Shown one piece after another: positions 6,432 to 12,428 of a stretch of DNA of 12,428 bases. The stretch comes from Bryobacterales bacterium (GTDB taxonomy: Bacteria; Acidobacteriota; Terriglobia; Bryobacterales; Bryobacteraceae): NCBI GenBank assembly GCA_009697495.1, contig SHUN01000028.1, positions 1 to 12,428 on the forward strand, written 5' to 3'. The translations under genes were made by a program, and so were the position numbers. The notes under the pieces were generated by a model. The model did no database searches. It saw nothing but the letters and a program-made list of their open reading frames with translations, and had not been told where the DNA came from. Position 1 is the stretch's first letter, and the number at the start of each line of letters is the position of its first letter.

Positions 6432-6860
6432 AAACACGAGATACCGATTGGTCAGCTCACCATTCACGCTGACCGGGGGAAAGTTATGCGCTCCAAACAC
6501 GTTGTGTTTCTGCTGGACGACCTTGGCGTTTCCAAGACGCACAGCCGACCCTACGTTTCCAACGACAACCCGTATTCGGAAAGCCAGTTTCGTAGTTTGA
6601 AATATAGGCCCGGCTTCCCTGATCGATTCGGCTGTATTCAGGATTGCCGCGCCTTTTGTCAGGAATTCTTCGCCTGGTACAACGACCAACATTGCCATTC
6701 CGGGATCGCGTTACTGACGCCCGCCATGGTTCACTTCGGCCAGGCCCAGCGCCAACTCATCATGGATGCCGCCTATCTGGCTCATCCGGAACGGTTTGTC
6801 CGCAAAGCTCCGGTCGTCAACCCGCTCCCGGAAAAAATCTGGATCAATAAGCCCGACTGA
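6432..6860 (+). pseudogene. IS3-family transposase OrfB, C-terminal fragment (rve integrase core)
   Basis: In the frame of 6486 the motifs IGQLTIHADRG, MRSKHVVFLLDDLGVSKTHS, RPYVSNDNPYSESQFRSLKY, FCQEFFAWYN, HSGIALLTPAMVH and AAYLAHPERFVRKAP, ending WINKPD, are diagnostic for the IS3 OrfB DDE transposase. The Asp of HADRG (codon 6471-6473) and the Glu of PYSES (codon 6579-6581) are separated by exactly 35 residues, the D(35)E signature. The homology begins before the first available ATG (6486), around 6432, so the true N-terminus with the first catalytic Asp is missing; about 143 codons remain. The stop is TGA 6858-6860. No terminal inverted repeat can be seen on either side; a different gene fragment starts immediately after. 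It is a dead remnant and may belong to the same family as the element at the left edge. Confidence 0.88.
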
Positions 6861-6862
6861 TC

Positions 6863-7033
6863 GACTACTACAGAAAGGAAAACGCATTCAATGATTTCGC
6901 CGAGTGTCTCAAAGTTCTTGACACGCAGCGCGGCGCGGACCTGTTGCTGTATACCCGAACGAAGGTCTTAAACAACGAACTGGAGGAGGCGTTCCGGCGG
7001 TGGTATCCGCAGTTCCGCCCTAAATCGGCTTGA
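6863..7033 (+). pseudogene. C-terminal tail of an unrecognised protein
   Basis: Directly after the transposase fragment an open frame encodes DYYRKENAFNDFAECLKVLD, then QRGADLLLYTRTKVLNNELE and a tail ending YPQFRPKSA before TGA 7031-7033. The frame is open back only to 6851 (TAA at 6848-6850), with no start codon or ribosome binding site. The composition, charged and probably helical with a natural-looking end, suggests a genuine gene 3' end rather than chance. I do not recognise the family. It is likely the far side of whatever deletion or IS event left the fragment before it. The following 7034-7112 has no gene. Confidence 0.4.
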
Positions 7034-7112
7034 CCCCGGCCTTGTGCTACTTTCTTTGCGTTTGCCGATCCCGAGTGATAGTCTTTCTGCTGCGGATGAA
7101 ATCGTTTTAACT

Positions 7113-7116
7113 GGAG
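7113..7116 (+). promoter_or_regulatory. Ribosome binding site deciding the receptor start
   Basis: GGAG at 7113-7116 directly abuts an ATG at 7117, too close to serve it, but lies 6 nt before the in-frame ATG at 7123 and 12 nt before the one at 7129. The best start is therefore 7123, giving MLMRSRVSLVLL as the opening of the signal peptide. Confidence 0.55.
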
Positions 7117-7122
7117 ATGCAG

Positions 7123-7434
7123 ATGCTTATGCGAAGCCGGGTGTCCCTGGTGTTACTGGTAATGATTGCCAGCTCCCTTCCTGGAGCGGCTCAGACGTTT
7201 GGAGAGATAACCGGCACCATCACGGACTCGACCGGCGCGGCCGCGGCAGGCGCCAGCGTCACGTTGTTGAATACGGCCACCAGCCAGGCGCGCAAGGTGG
7301 ATACGAATGAGGCCGGAAACTACACGATCCCGTTCGTGCCGCCGGGCCTTTACGAAGTGCGCGTGCAGAAGGACGGCTTCAAATCGGTTACGCGTCCCGG
7401 CGTGCGCGTACAATTGCTGACTCGGTGCGGGTGA
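7123..7434 (+). CDS. TonB-dependent receptor, N-terminal part (signal peptide and carboxypeptidase-regulatory-like domain), before a frameshift
   Basis: This frame encodes about 103 residues before a TGA at 7432. It opens with a signal peptide (basic MLMRSR, hydrophobic VSLVLLVMIASSLPG, cleavage near GAAQ-TFG). It continues with a carboxypeptidase regulatory-like (CarboxypepD_reg) beta-sandwich domain: GEITGTITDSTGAAAAGASV, then the block ending NEAGNYTIPFVPPGLYEVRV. This is the standard N-terminal extension of Oar-like outer-membrane receptors of Acidobacteria. The last residues before the stop (LLTRCG) are out of frame. Adding one G at 7416 turns them into the expected QLADSVRVNFAIEVG, continuous with the frame that follows. 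So this is the first part of the 7425-10499 gene and not a separate protein. Confidence 0.85.
   Translation: MLMRSRVSLVLLVMIASSLPGAAQTFGEITGTITDSTGAAAAGASVTLLNTATSQARKVDTNEAGNYTIPFVPPGLYEVRVQKDGFKSVTRPGVRVQLLTRCG
7416..7416 (+). other. Single-base deletion (frameshift) in the TonB receptor gene
   Basis: Upstream codons read GTA-CAA-TTG in the register of 7123; the continuing protein reads GCT-GAC-TCG-GTG in the register of 7416. The G at 7416 would have to serve both TTG and GCT, so exactly one G is missing. The repaired peptide (QLADSVRVNF) fits the family block linking the regulatory domain to the plug. It is either a real mutation or a read/assembly error. Confidence 0.85.
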
Positions 7435-10400
7435 ACTTCGCAATCGAAGTGGGCAGCGTGACGGAGTCGATTGAGGTGCGCGGCGGAACGTCGCTGCTGG
7501 CGGCGGAGAACGCCTCCGTCGGCACGGTGATCGACAATCGGCGGATCGTGGAATTGCCGCTCAACGGCCGCAACTATCTGCAGATGGTGGCGCTGAGCCC
7601 GAACGTCTCCGCTGAGCAAGGCGCGGGCGGCGAGGCGGCGGCGCGTAAGGGGGGGACGCGAACGGAAAAGTCCATTTCGGTGGCTGGCTCCCGGAATCAG
7701 TTCAATCACTACACACTCGACGGTCTGGAAAATACCGATATGAGCTATAACCTCTATGCTCTCCAACCGTCGATCGACGCGCTCCAGGAATTTAAGATCG
7801 AGACCGGGGTCTATTCCGCTGAGTTCGGCCGGGGCGCGGTGCAGATCAACGTGGCAACGAAGGCGGGAACCAACGACTACCACGGTTCGGCATTCGCCTT
7901 TGTTCGTAACGACAGCTTCGACGCCAAGGAGTATCGTCAAGTGGGCAACAAGAACCCGTTCGTGCGCAATCAATTCGGTTTCGCGCTCACGGGCCGGCTG
8001 ATTCGCGACAAGTTGTTCTACATGTCGAACTTTGAATCCCTCCGCGAGACCAAGACGCTGCAAGGGTTGTCCAACGTCGCGCCAGACCGGATGCGCGCCG
8101 GCGACTTCTCGGCCTCCGGCCGCAACATCTATGACCCGGCTTCGCGCACCTTCACCACCGACGCCGCTGGAAATCCGCGTGCTGTCGCGGCGTTGCAATA
8201 CCCCAACAACGTGATCCCAGCCAGCCGCTTCAACCCGATTGCCACCAAGCTGCTGGAGTTCTATCCAAAGGCGCAGAGGCCGGGTGATGACATTCTTAAC
8301 AACCACACACGGCAGCGCGAACGGCCGATCACCTGGGAGCAGTTCAATCAGCGGCTGGATTATCTGCAGAGCACCAGTTCCACCTGGTTCGGCCGTTTCA
8401 GTTGGAGCGATGAGGACTTCAAGGATATCGCCTCGTTCGAGGATCAGGAGGCAAACATCCTGACGAAAACCAACCAGGCGCTGCTTAGCAATATCCGCTC
8501 GTTCAGCCCAACGATCGTCAACGAATTCCGCGCCGGGTGGACGCAGTTCAACAACGACCAACAACGCTTCTATGCCTTTAAGCGGGATGTGACAAAGGAG
8601 CTTGGCATCATTGGATTACAGTCGCCGGTCGAGCTCTCCTACGGCACGCCTTCGGTGGGGCTCGGGCTCGGGCTCACCGGCTTCGGGGAACAGGGCAACG
8701 GCCCTTTTGTGGGCCGCACGTCCATCTTCCAGTGGCTTGACAACATGAGTGTCATTCGCGGGAATCACTCCTTCCGGTTTGGCGGCGAACTGCGCCGTGA
8801 CCGTTACAATGAAACCGGCAACGCATTTACACGCGGCAGTTTTGGCTTCAGCGGCAACGCCACGCAGAGCCCGGCCCAGCGTGGTGTCACCGGCCATCCC
8901 TTTGCCGACTATCTGATTGGCGAAACATCTTCGCCAACGCGAGCGCGGACATTTTCGAACGGTCTGTTTCGCGCCACTGTGTTCTCGCTCTATTTCCAGG
9001 ACACGTGGAAGATCACGCCCAAGCTGACCGCCGAACTGGGTCTGCGTTACGAAAACACACCCACTTACCATGACAAGTATCGCGGCCTGATCAACGTCTA
9101 CATTTACGATTCCGGCGTCTATGACGGGAAGCTTGTGCCCGGGGCCCGCGTGCCGCTCCTATTTCGGAACGGCAAAGGCGACTTCCATGAAGGTCTGCCA
9201 TTCCGCTTTCATGATGGCAACCCCACGGCGTCCGGCGACGACATTGCCGGGCGCGGAACGGTGCGCCGTGACAACAACGATTTTGCGCCCCGTGTCAGCT
9301 TGGCCTATCGCCCATCAGACAAGTGGACCGTGCGAACGGGCTTCGGTATGTTCTACGTGCAGGACATTGTGGAGGCGCGTTTCGACTTGACCCGCAATGT
9401 CGGCGGCCGCTCCCAATTCACCGCGGACTCCGAGCGTCCCGATTCAAACCTGAGCGACCCGTGGCGGAATGAAGGCGGCCGATGCACGGGCTGGAGCGGC
9501 CCCTGCCAAGGCCCAACTTTTACGCTGGCCAACAACACCAACCGCCGCACGCCTTACCTTCTGCAATGGGTGTTCAACGTCCAGCGGCAGCTAGGCGCCG
9601 ACACCGTGCTCGAGGCTGGTTATATCGGCAATGGCGGCCATAAGCTGGAATTGCTGCGCGTCTGGAATCAGCCGGTTTTGCGAACCGGGCCGAATGACGC
9701 TCGAACCCTTCTGCAACGGTCGCCTTTTCCGGCCTACGGCTTGATTCAAACCCTGGATAATCACGGCAACTCCGGCTACGATGGCCTCGGATTAAAGGCC
9801 ACGCGCCGTTTTGCCAAGGGCCTCACGTACCTGGCGGGGTTCACTTGGTCAAAGGCAATGGATCAGGGTAGTTCGGTCCGCAACAATACGGGCGAGAACC
9901 AGTTTGCGACGGATAACTACAACCTGCAACGGGAGCATGCGCTCTCGCAATTCCACAACGGACAGCGGTTCGTTAGCTCCGTACTCTATGAACTGCCATT
10001 CGGGAAGGGCCAGAGATTTATCAACGCCGGTGGCGTCCCGGACAAACTGCTCGGCGGCTGGCAATTGGGTACCATCCTGACTCTCTCCAACGGCACGCCG
10101 ATCAATGTAGGGCAGATCGGCGACCGGCTGCAGATCGGCACGCCGAACGTTCCGGATGCCACTGGCATTAGCCCGATCCCCACGAACCGGTCGCTTGACA
10201 AGTTTTGGGAGATTGCCGCCTTCGATTCCTCCAACCCGGAGTTACTCTATCGTTACGGGAACACCGGGCGAAATCTGTTAACCACGCCTGGGCTGAAGCA
10301 GTGGGACTTCTCGTTGACCAAGAAAACACAGATCCGCGACGGGCATTCTTTCGAATTCCGGTTTGAGGCGTTCAACTTCCCGAATTATCCGAACTTCAAT

Positions 10401-10499
10401 GCTCCGGCCAATAACCCACAGCAGCCGACTACTTTCGGACGCATCACGACCGCACGGACGATGCGCGAGATGCAGTTCGGCTTCCGGTATACGTTTTGA
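7425..10499 (+). CDS. TonB-dependent receptor (Oar-like), plug and beta-barrel part
   Basis: 1024 residues in this frame; about 1125 when joined to the N-terminal part. It is an outer-membrane, energy-coupled transporter of the Oar-like type, very numerous in Acidobacteria and often tied to uptake of large or carbohydrate ligands; the ligand here is unknown. Early residues hold the plug: VIDNRRIVELPLNGRNYLQM (35-54), then SVAGSRNQFNHYTLDGLENT (85-104), LQEFKIETGVYSAEFGRGAV (123-142) and NVATKAGTNDYHGSAFAFVR. The remainder is a long barrel rich in alternating aromatic strands, with blocks such as YFQDTWKITPKLTAELGLRY and LQREHALSQFHNGQRFVSSV. The last residues REMQFGFRYTF end in Phe, the outer-membrane assembly signal. 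No TonB box is obvious. The GTG at 7425 is only the first in-frame start after the frameshift, with no ribosome binding site. If the frameshift is real the receptor lacks its signal peptide and would be inactive. Confidence 0.9.
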   Translation: MRVNFAIEVGSVTESIEVRGGTSLLAAENASVGTVIDNRRIVELPLNGRNYLQMVALSPNVSAEQGAGGEAAARKGGTRTEKSISVAGSRNQFNHYTLDGLENTDMSYNLYALQPSIDALQEFKIETGVYSAEFGRGAVQINVATKAGTNDYHGSAFAFVRNDSFDAKEYRQVGNKNPFVRNQFGFALTGRLIRDKLFYMSNFESLRETKTLQGLSNVAPDRMRAGDFSASGRNIYDPASRTFTTDAAGNPRAVAALQYPNNVIPASRFNPIATKLLEFYPKAQRPGDDILNNHTRQRERPITWEQFNQRLDYLQSTSSTWFGRFSWSDEDFKDIASFEDQEANILTKTNQALLSNIRSFSPTIVNEFRAGWTQFNNDQQRFYAFKRDVTKELGIIGLQSPVELSYGTPSVGLGLGLTGFGEQGNGPFVGRTSIFQWLDNMSVIRGNHSFRFGGELRRDRYNETGNAFTRGSFGFSGNATQSPAQRGVTGHPFADYLIGETSSPTRARTFSNGLFRATVFSLYFQDTWKITPKLTAELGLRYENTPTYHDKYRGLINVYIYDSGVYDGKLVPGARVPLLFRNGKGDFHEGLPFRFHDGNPTASGDDIAGRGTVRRDNNDFAPRVSLAYRPSDKWTVRTGFGMFYVQDIVEARFDLTRNVGGRSQFTADSERPDSNLSDPWRNEGGRCTGWSGPCQGPTFTLANNTNRRTPYLLQWVFNVQRQLGADTVLEAGYIGNGGHKLELLRVWNQPVLRTGPNDARTLLQRSPFPAYGLIQTLDNHGNSGYDGLGLKATRRFAKGLTYLAGFTWSKAMDQGSSVRNNTGENQFATDNYNLQREHALSQFHNGQRFVSSVLYELPFGKGQRFINAGGVPDKLLGGWQLGTILTLSNGTPINVGQIGDRLQIGTPNVPDATGISPIPTNRSLDKFWEIAAFDSSNPELLYRYGNTGRNLLTTPGLKQWDFSLTKKTQIRDGHSFEFRFEAFNFPNYPNFNAPANNPQQPTTFGRITTARTMREMQFGFRYTF

Positions 10500-10787
10500 T
10501 GGGATCGGCTTCAAGGGGGGGAACTCTGGTGGAGCAATTCCGTTTTATCCACCGGGGCCGAGTTCATGGCTTTGTGTGGCCGCAACTTGCCAGCGAGTGC
10601 TCCACGCTGAGTGAATCGGAGCGGATGGAAGGGGGCGGAGGCACTTGGCGCGGCGGCGGGAAAGCTGCGGCCCGCGCTTAGGGGCCCAACGCCGATGCGG
10701 CCGTGCGGTACGCCATCCACGCGAAGAAGGTGGGCGCGGATGCGATCATTTCCCTGCCACCGGTTGATGAGAAAGATCCGAAGGAAC
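10499..10787 (+). pseudogene. Dihydrodipicolinate synthase (DapA) family remnant, frameshifted and truncated at both ends
   Basis: Joined pieces read LVEQFRFIHRGRVHGFVWPQ and LASECSTLSESERMEG in the frame of 10499, AEALGAAAGKLRPALR in the frame of 10635, and GPNADAAVRYAIHAKKVGAD followed by AIISLPPVDEKDPKE back in the first frame from 10682. This is the N-terminal half of a class I aldolase of the DHDPS/N-acetylneuraminate lyase family (the 'GxxGxxxxxxxSExxxLsxxER' and 'GPNxxxAvxxAxxAxxxGADAxIslPP' blocks). There is an extra G in the run at 10631-10635 and a small loss around 10679-10682, where a TAG now lies. The first ~25 residues and everything after the PP loop, including the Schiff-base lysine, are absent. 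The frame begins with an ATG overlapping the receptor stop (TGATG), but the family N-terminus is missing. Not functional. Confidence 0.7.
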
Positions 10788-11173
10788 CCGGCCACGTTAT
10801 CGTAGGCGAAACTCCCCGCGTCCACCCACGTCGTCACGCCAGAGCGCGCCGCCACGGAGTCCGCTTCAATCCCCGGAACCGATCCGCCGCCGTAATAAAT
10901 ATGCGTGTGCAAATCCACCAGTCCAGGGACCACATAAAGTCCGCGGGCATCGATCACTTCGCGTGCTTTTTCCGCCGGGAGAGAACTCTCGATCGCGGCG
11001 ATCTTCCCATCCCGGATCGCCACGTCGGCACGCGCCTTGTATCCACTCGCAGGGTCGCGAACCTCTCCGTTCCGAATCAGAATGTCATAGGGCCGTTCCG
11101 CGGTCTGGCCGGGAGCAGTGCCGGCAACCGCCAATCCAGCCGATGCCGTAACGATTTGACGCCGAGTTATCAT
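10785..11173 (-). pseudogene. Exported amidohydrolase, 5' fragment (about 130 residues), truncated
   Basis: From the ATG at 11173 the minus strand encodes MITRRQIVTASAGLAVAGTA, a likely Tat or Sec signal peptide (twin arginine at 4-5). It is followed by the amidohydrolase superfamily N-terminal beta domain (YDILIRNGEVRDP 29-41, VAIRDGKIAAIES 51-63, VIDARGLYVVPGLVDLHTH 73-91). The HTH at 89-91 is the metal-binding pair. SGVTTWVDAGSFAYDNVAGF (111-130) fits the dihydroorotase-like/deacetylase subgroup. After residue 130 (about 10784) homology stops: the remaining open frame, to 10511, is simply the antisense of the DHDPS remnant. More than half of the expected ~400 residues, with the other metal ligands, is missing. 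The frame upstream of 11173 to 11299 is not part of the gene. Confidence 0.75.
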
Positions 11174-11307
11174 TGCCGAGCATTCTACCGCTTTTACCGC
11201 CGGGCCGCCTGTACCTGGACTGCCCGCGCCGCGGAGGCAGAACCAGACCCGCCGAATCAGCGACGTGGTCAACAGCCACGCCAAGGTGTTATCCTTCACG
11301 TGAAATC

Positions 11308-12345
11308 ATGAAACGCCGTACTCTCGCCATCTCGTCCGCAATCGCCCTCGCCGCGGGGCTCGCCGGCACCCGCATCGCCGCTCAGTCATCGCAGGCACAG
11401 AAAGAGGCCGCCGTCGCAACTCACATCGAAGCCGCCCGCAAGGCCGCCGGCAAGGAGCACACCGGGATATTCGAAGGCATTTGCACCCAGTTTGCCCAAC
11501 CCGCTCCCAACCGCCCCACCGCTCCCGCCAAACGGCTCCCGAGCGGCGGCCCTCCCGATCGCGCCACTTGGCATGCTGAGCCCGTGAAGGTGTTCGACAA
11601 TCTGTACTTCGTAGGTGAAAAGGATTACGGTGCCTGGGCCGTAACAACCTCGGAAGGAATCATCATCATCGATGCGATCTTTGACTACTCGGTTGAAGAC
11701 GAAATCGTCAACGGCTTGAAGAAACTCGGCCTGAACCCGGCAACGATCAAGTACGTCATTGTGAGCCACGCGCATCGGGACCACGTGGGCGGCGCAGGTT
11801 ACCTCCAGGAGCACTTCGGCGCCCGCGTCGTCATGGCCGCCGAGGACTGGGGGTTGCTCGAGCGCACAGATCTGAGCTTTATGAAAGCGCGCCGCGACAT
11901 AGTCGCCACCGACGGCCAGAAATTGACCCTCGGCGACACGACGATCACGATGTATGTGACCCCCGGCCACACCCTCGGAACGCTGTCCCTGCTTGTCCCC
12001 GTGAAGGACAATGGAAAGTCCCATCTCGCCGCTTCCTGGGGAGGTACCGCATTTAACTGGCTAGCCGGAAGTCCGCTTTACATCACGCCGGACCGCCCCA
12101 ACAAGTTCTGGTTCGACACTTACATCAATTCCGCCGCCCGTTTCCGCGAGATCGTAGCCAAAGCCGGAGCCGACGTGCTCATCGCCAACCACACCTATCT
12201 CGACGATGCGAAACGCAAGCTTCCCGCGATGGCCAAGCGCCGTCCCTCCGACCCTCATCCCTACGTCATCGGCAACGATGCCGTAGTCCGCTACGTCACC
12301 GTCGCCGCCGAATGCGCCAAAGCCGGCCTTGCGCGCGTCAAATAG
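11308..12345 (+). CDS. Exported metallo-beta-lactamase-fold hydrolase, subclass B3-like
   Basis: A 345-residue zinc hydrolase with a signal peptide (residues 1-25, twin Arg at 3-4, cleavage near RIAAQ-SS), hence periplasmic. Zinc ligands are complete and fit the B3 layout: HAHRDH at 154-159 (His154, His156, Asp158, His159), PGHTLGT at 219-225 (His221) and IANHTYLDD at 292-300 (His295). The stretch EDWGLLE (179-185) also resembles B3-type enzymes. Between the signal peptide and the fold, which starts near DNLYFVG (97-103), lies an extra segment of about 65 residues rich in Ala and Pro, including FAQPAPNRPTAPAKR. The ATG at 11308 is chosen because it starts the signal peptide; no good ribosome binding site precedes it. 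The gene is divergent from the truncated amidohydrolase, with a 134-nt gap. It may be a beta-lactamase or another MBL-fold hydrolase; sequence alone does not decide. Confidence 0.85.
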   Translation: MKRRTLAISSAIALAAGLAGTRIAAQSSQAQKEAAVATHIEAARKAAGKEHTGIFEGICTQFAQPAPNRPTAPAKRLPSGGPPDRATWHAEPVKVFDNLYFVGEKDYGAWAVTTSEGIIIIDAIFDYSVEDEIVNGLKKLGLNPATIKYVIVSHAHRDHVGGAGYLQEHFGARVVMAAEDWGLLERTDLSFMKARRDIVATDGQKLTLGDTTITMYVTPGHTLGTLSLLVPVKDNGKSHLAASWGGTAFNWLAGSPLYITPDRPNKFWFDTYINSAARFREIVAKAGADVLIANHTYLDDAKRKLPAMAKRRPSDPHPYVIGNDAVVRYVTVAAECAKAGLARVK

Positions 12346-12354
12346 AACGAATGC

Positions 12355-12378
12355 GCGTTTTCCCGCTGATGAAAACGT
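12355..12378. other. Inverted repeat after the metallo-hydrolase gene
   Basis: CGTTTTC (12356-12362) and GAAAACG (12371-12377) are perfectly complementary, extended by a G-T pair (12355/12378), with an 8-nt loop. It lies 10 nt after the stop codon. There is no U-run, so it is not a textbook terminator; it could be a weak terminator, a transcript-end hairpin or an operator for a following gene. Confidence 0.35.
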
Positions 12379-12384
12379 ATACGG

Positions 12385-12428
12385 TTGCAGCGCTTGAACT
12401 ACGAACTGCGCTGGTACATCGTCACCGA
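12385..12428 (+). CDS. Possible start of a following gene (cut by window edge), very tentative
   Basis: A frame from TTG 12385 or TTG 12394 encodes NYELRWYIVT up to the window end. LRW followed by hydrophobic residues resembles the entry into helix 1 of MFS transporters such as the one in this window (GKGLRWTLCSLLF). A second frame from ATG 12351 is also open to the edge (MRVFPLMKTYTVAALELRT). No ribosome binding site decides between them, and too little sequence is left to identify either. Confidence 0.15.
   Translation, partial: MQRLNYELRWYIVT

Noticed and set aside
6431..6698. Upstream continuation of the minus-strand PD40 frame
   Set aside because: It is the exact antisense of the transposase fragment and carries no propeller motif; the frame is open by chance.
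7350..8564. 404-codon open frame on the minus strand
   Set aside because: Antisense of the TonB receptor plug and barrel; it has no recognisable motif and crosses the frameshift site.
10511..10784. C-terminal half of the 262-codon minus frame carrying the amidohydrolase start
   Set aside because: It is antisense of the DHDPS remnant; Ser/Ala/Pro-rich with no amidohydrolase motifs.
11173..11307. 45-codon N-terminal extension of the metallo-hydrolase frame
   Set aside because: It would bury the clear signal peptide that starts at 11308 and overlaps the divergent gene's start region.
1..12428. An undescribed defence, phage or toxin-antitoxin system
   Set aside because: I looked for it throughout; the intact genes are metabolic, transport, outer-membrane or hydrolase genes and the remainder is IS and gene debris.

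Overview
The window looks like chromosomal DNA of an Acidobacteriota bacterium, most likely of the Solibacter/Bryobacter type. This is an inference from gene content and GC-rich coding sequence: an Oar-like TonB receptor with an N-terminal carboxypeptidase-regulatory domain, DUF3500 and DUF6282 proteins, a PD40/TolB-type C-terminus and a secreted zinc hydrolase with a long spacer. No rRNA or tRNA is present to confirm it.

Layout. 1-116 (minus): outer end of an IS3-family insertion sequence, with a terminal repeat and the first 16 codons of its OrfA. 138-167: a small array of three 10-bp units. 224-3424 (minus): a tight operon, read right to left, of an MFS anion/sugar-acid transporter, a DUF6282 amidohydrolase-like protein and an exported DUF3500 protein. 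A 59-bp gap with overlapping palindromes separates it from a divergent plus-strand pair at 3484-5284, a D-2-hydroxyacid dehydrogenase and an HpcH/HpaI aldolase. Together these five genes look like a divergently controlled uptake and breakdown module for an unidentified (hydroxy/keto) carboxylate.

5285-7033 is mostly gene debris around one intact gene. It holds a frameshifted pilin-like remnant, an intact SSAT-like GNAT acetyltransferase (5735-6247), the 3' end of a PD40-type protein (minus), a 5'-truncated IS3 OrfB that keeps the D(35)E spacing, and a 57-codon tail of an unknown protein.

7123-10499 is a large TonB-dependent receptor split by one missing base near 7416. If that base is restored it is one protein of about 1125 residues. 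10499-11173 is a second rearranged patch: a dihydrodipicolinate-synthase-family remnant (plus) joined tail to tail near 10785 to the 5' third of an exported amidohydrolase (minus). 11308-12345 is an intact exported metallo-beta-lactamase-fold hydrolase with the full subclass-B3-like set of zinc ligands. The last 80 bases hold a hairpin and perhaps the start of another gene.

The overall picture is one intact catabolic module and a few intact exported or outer-membrane genes set among IS remnants and truncated genes. I see no CRISPR array, phage module or defence system.
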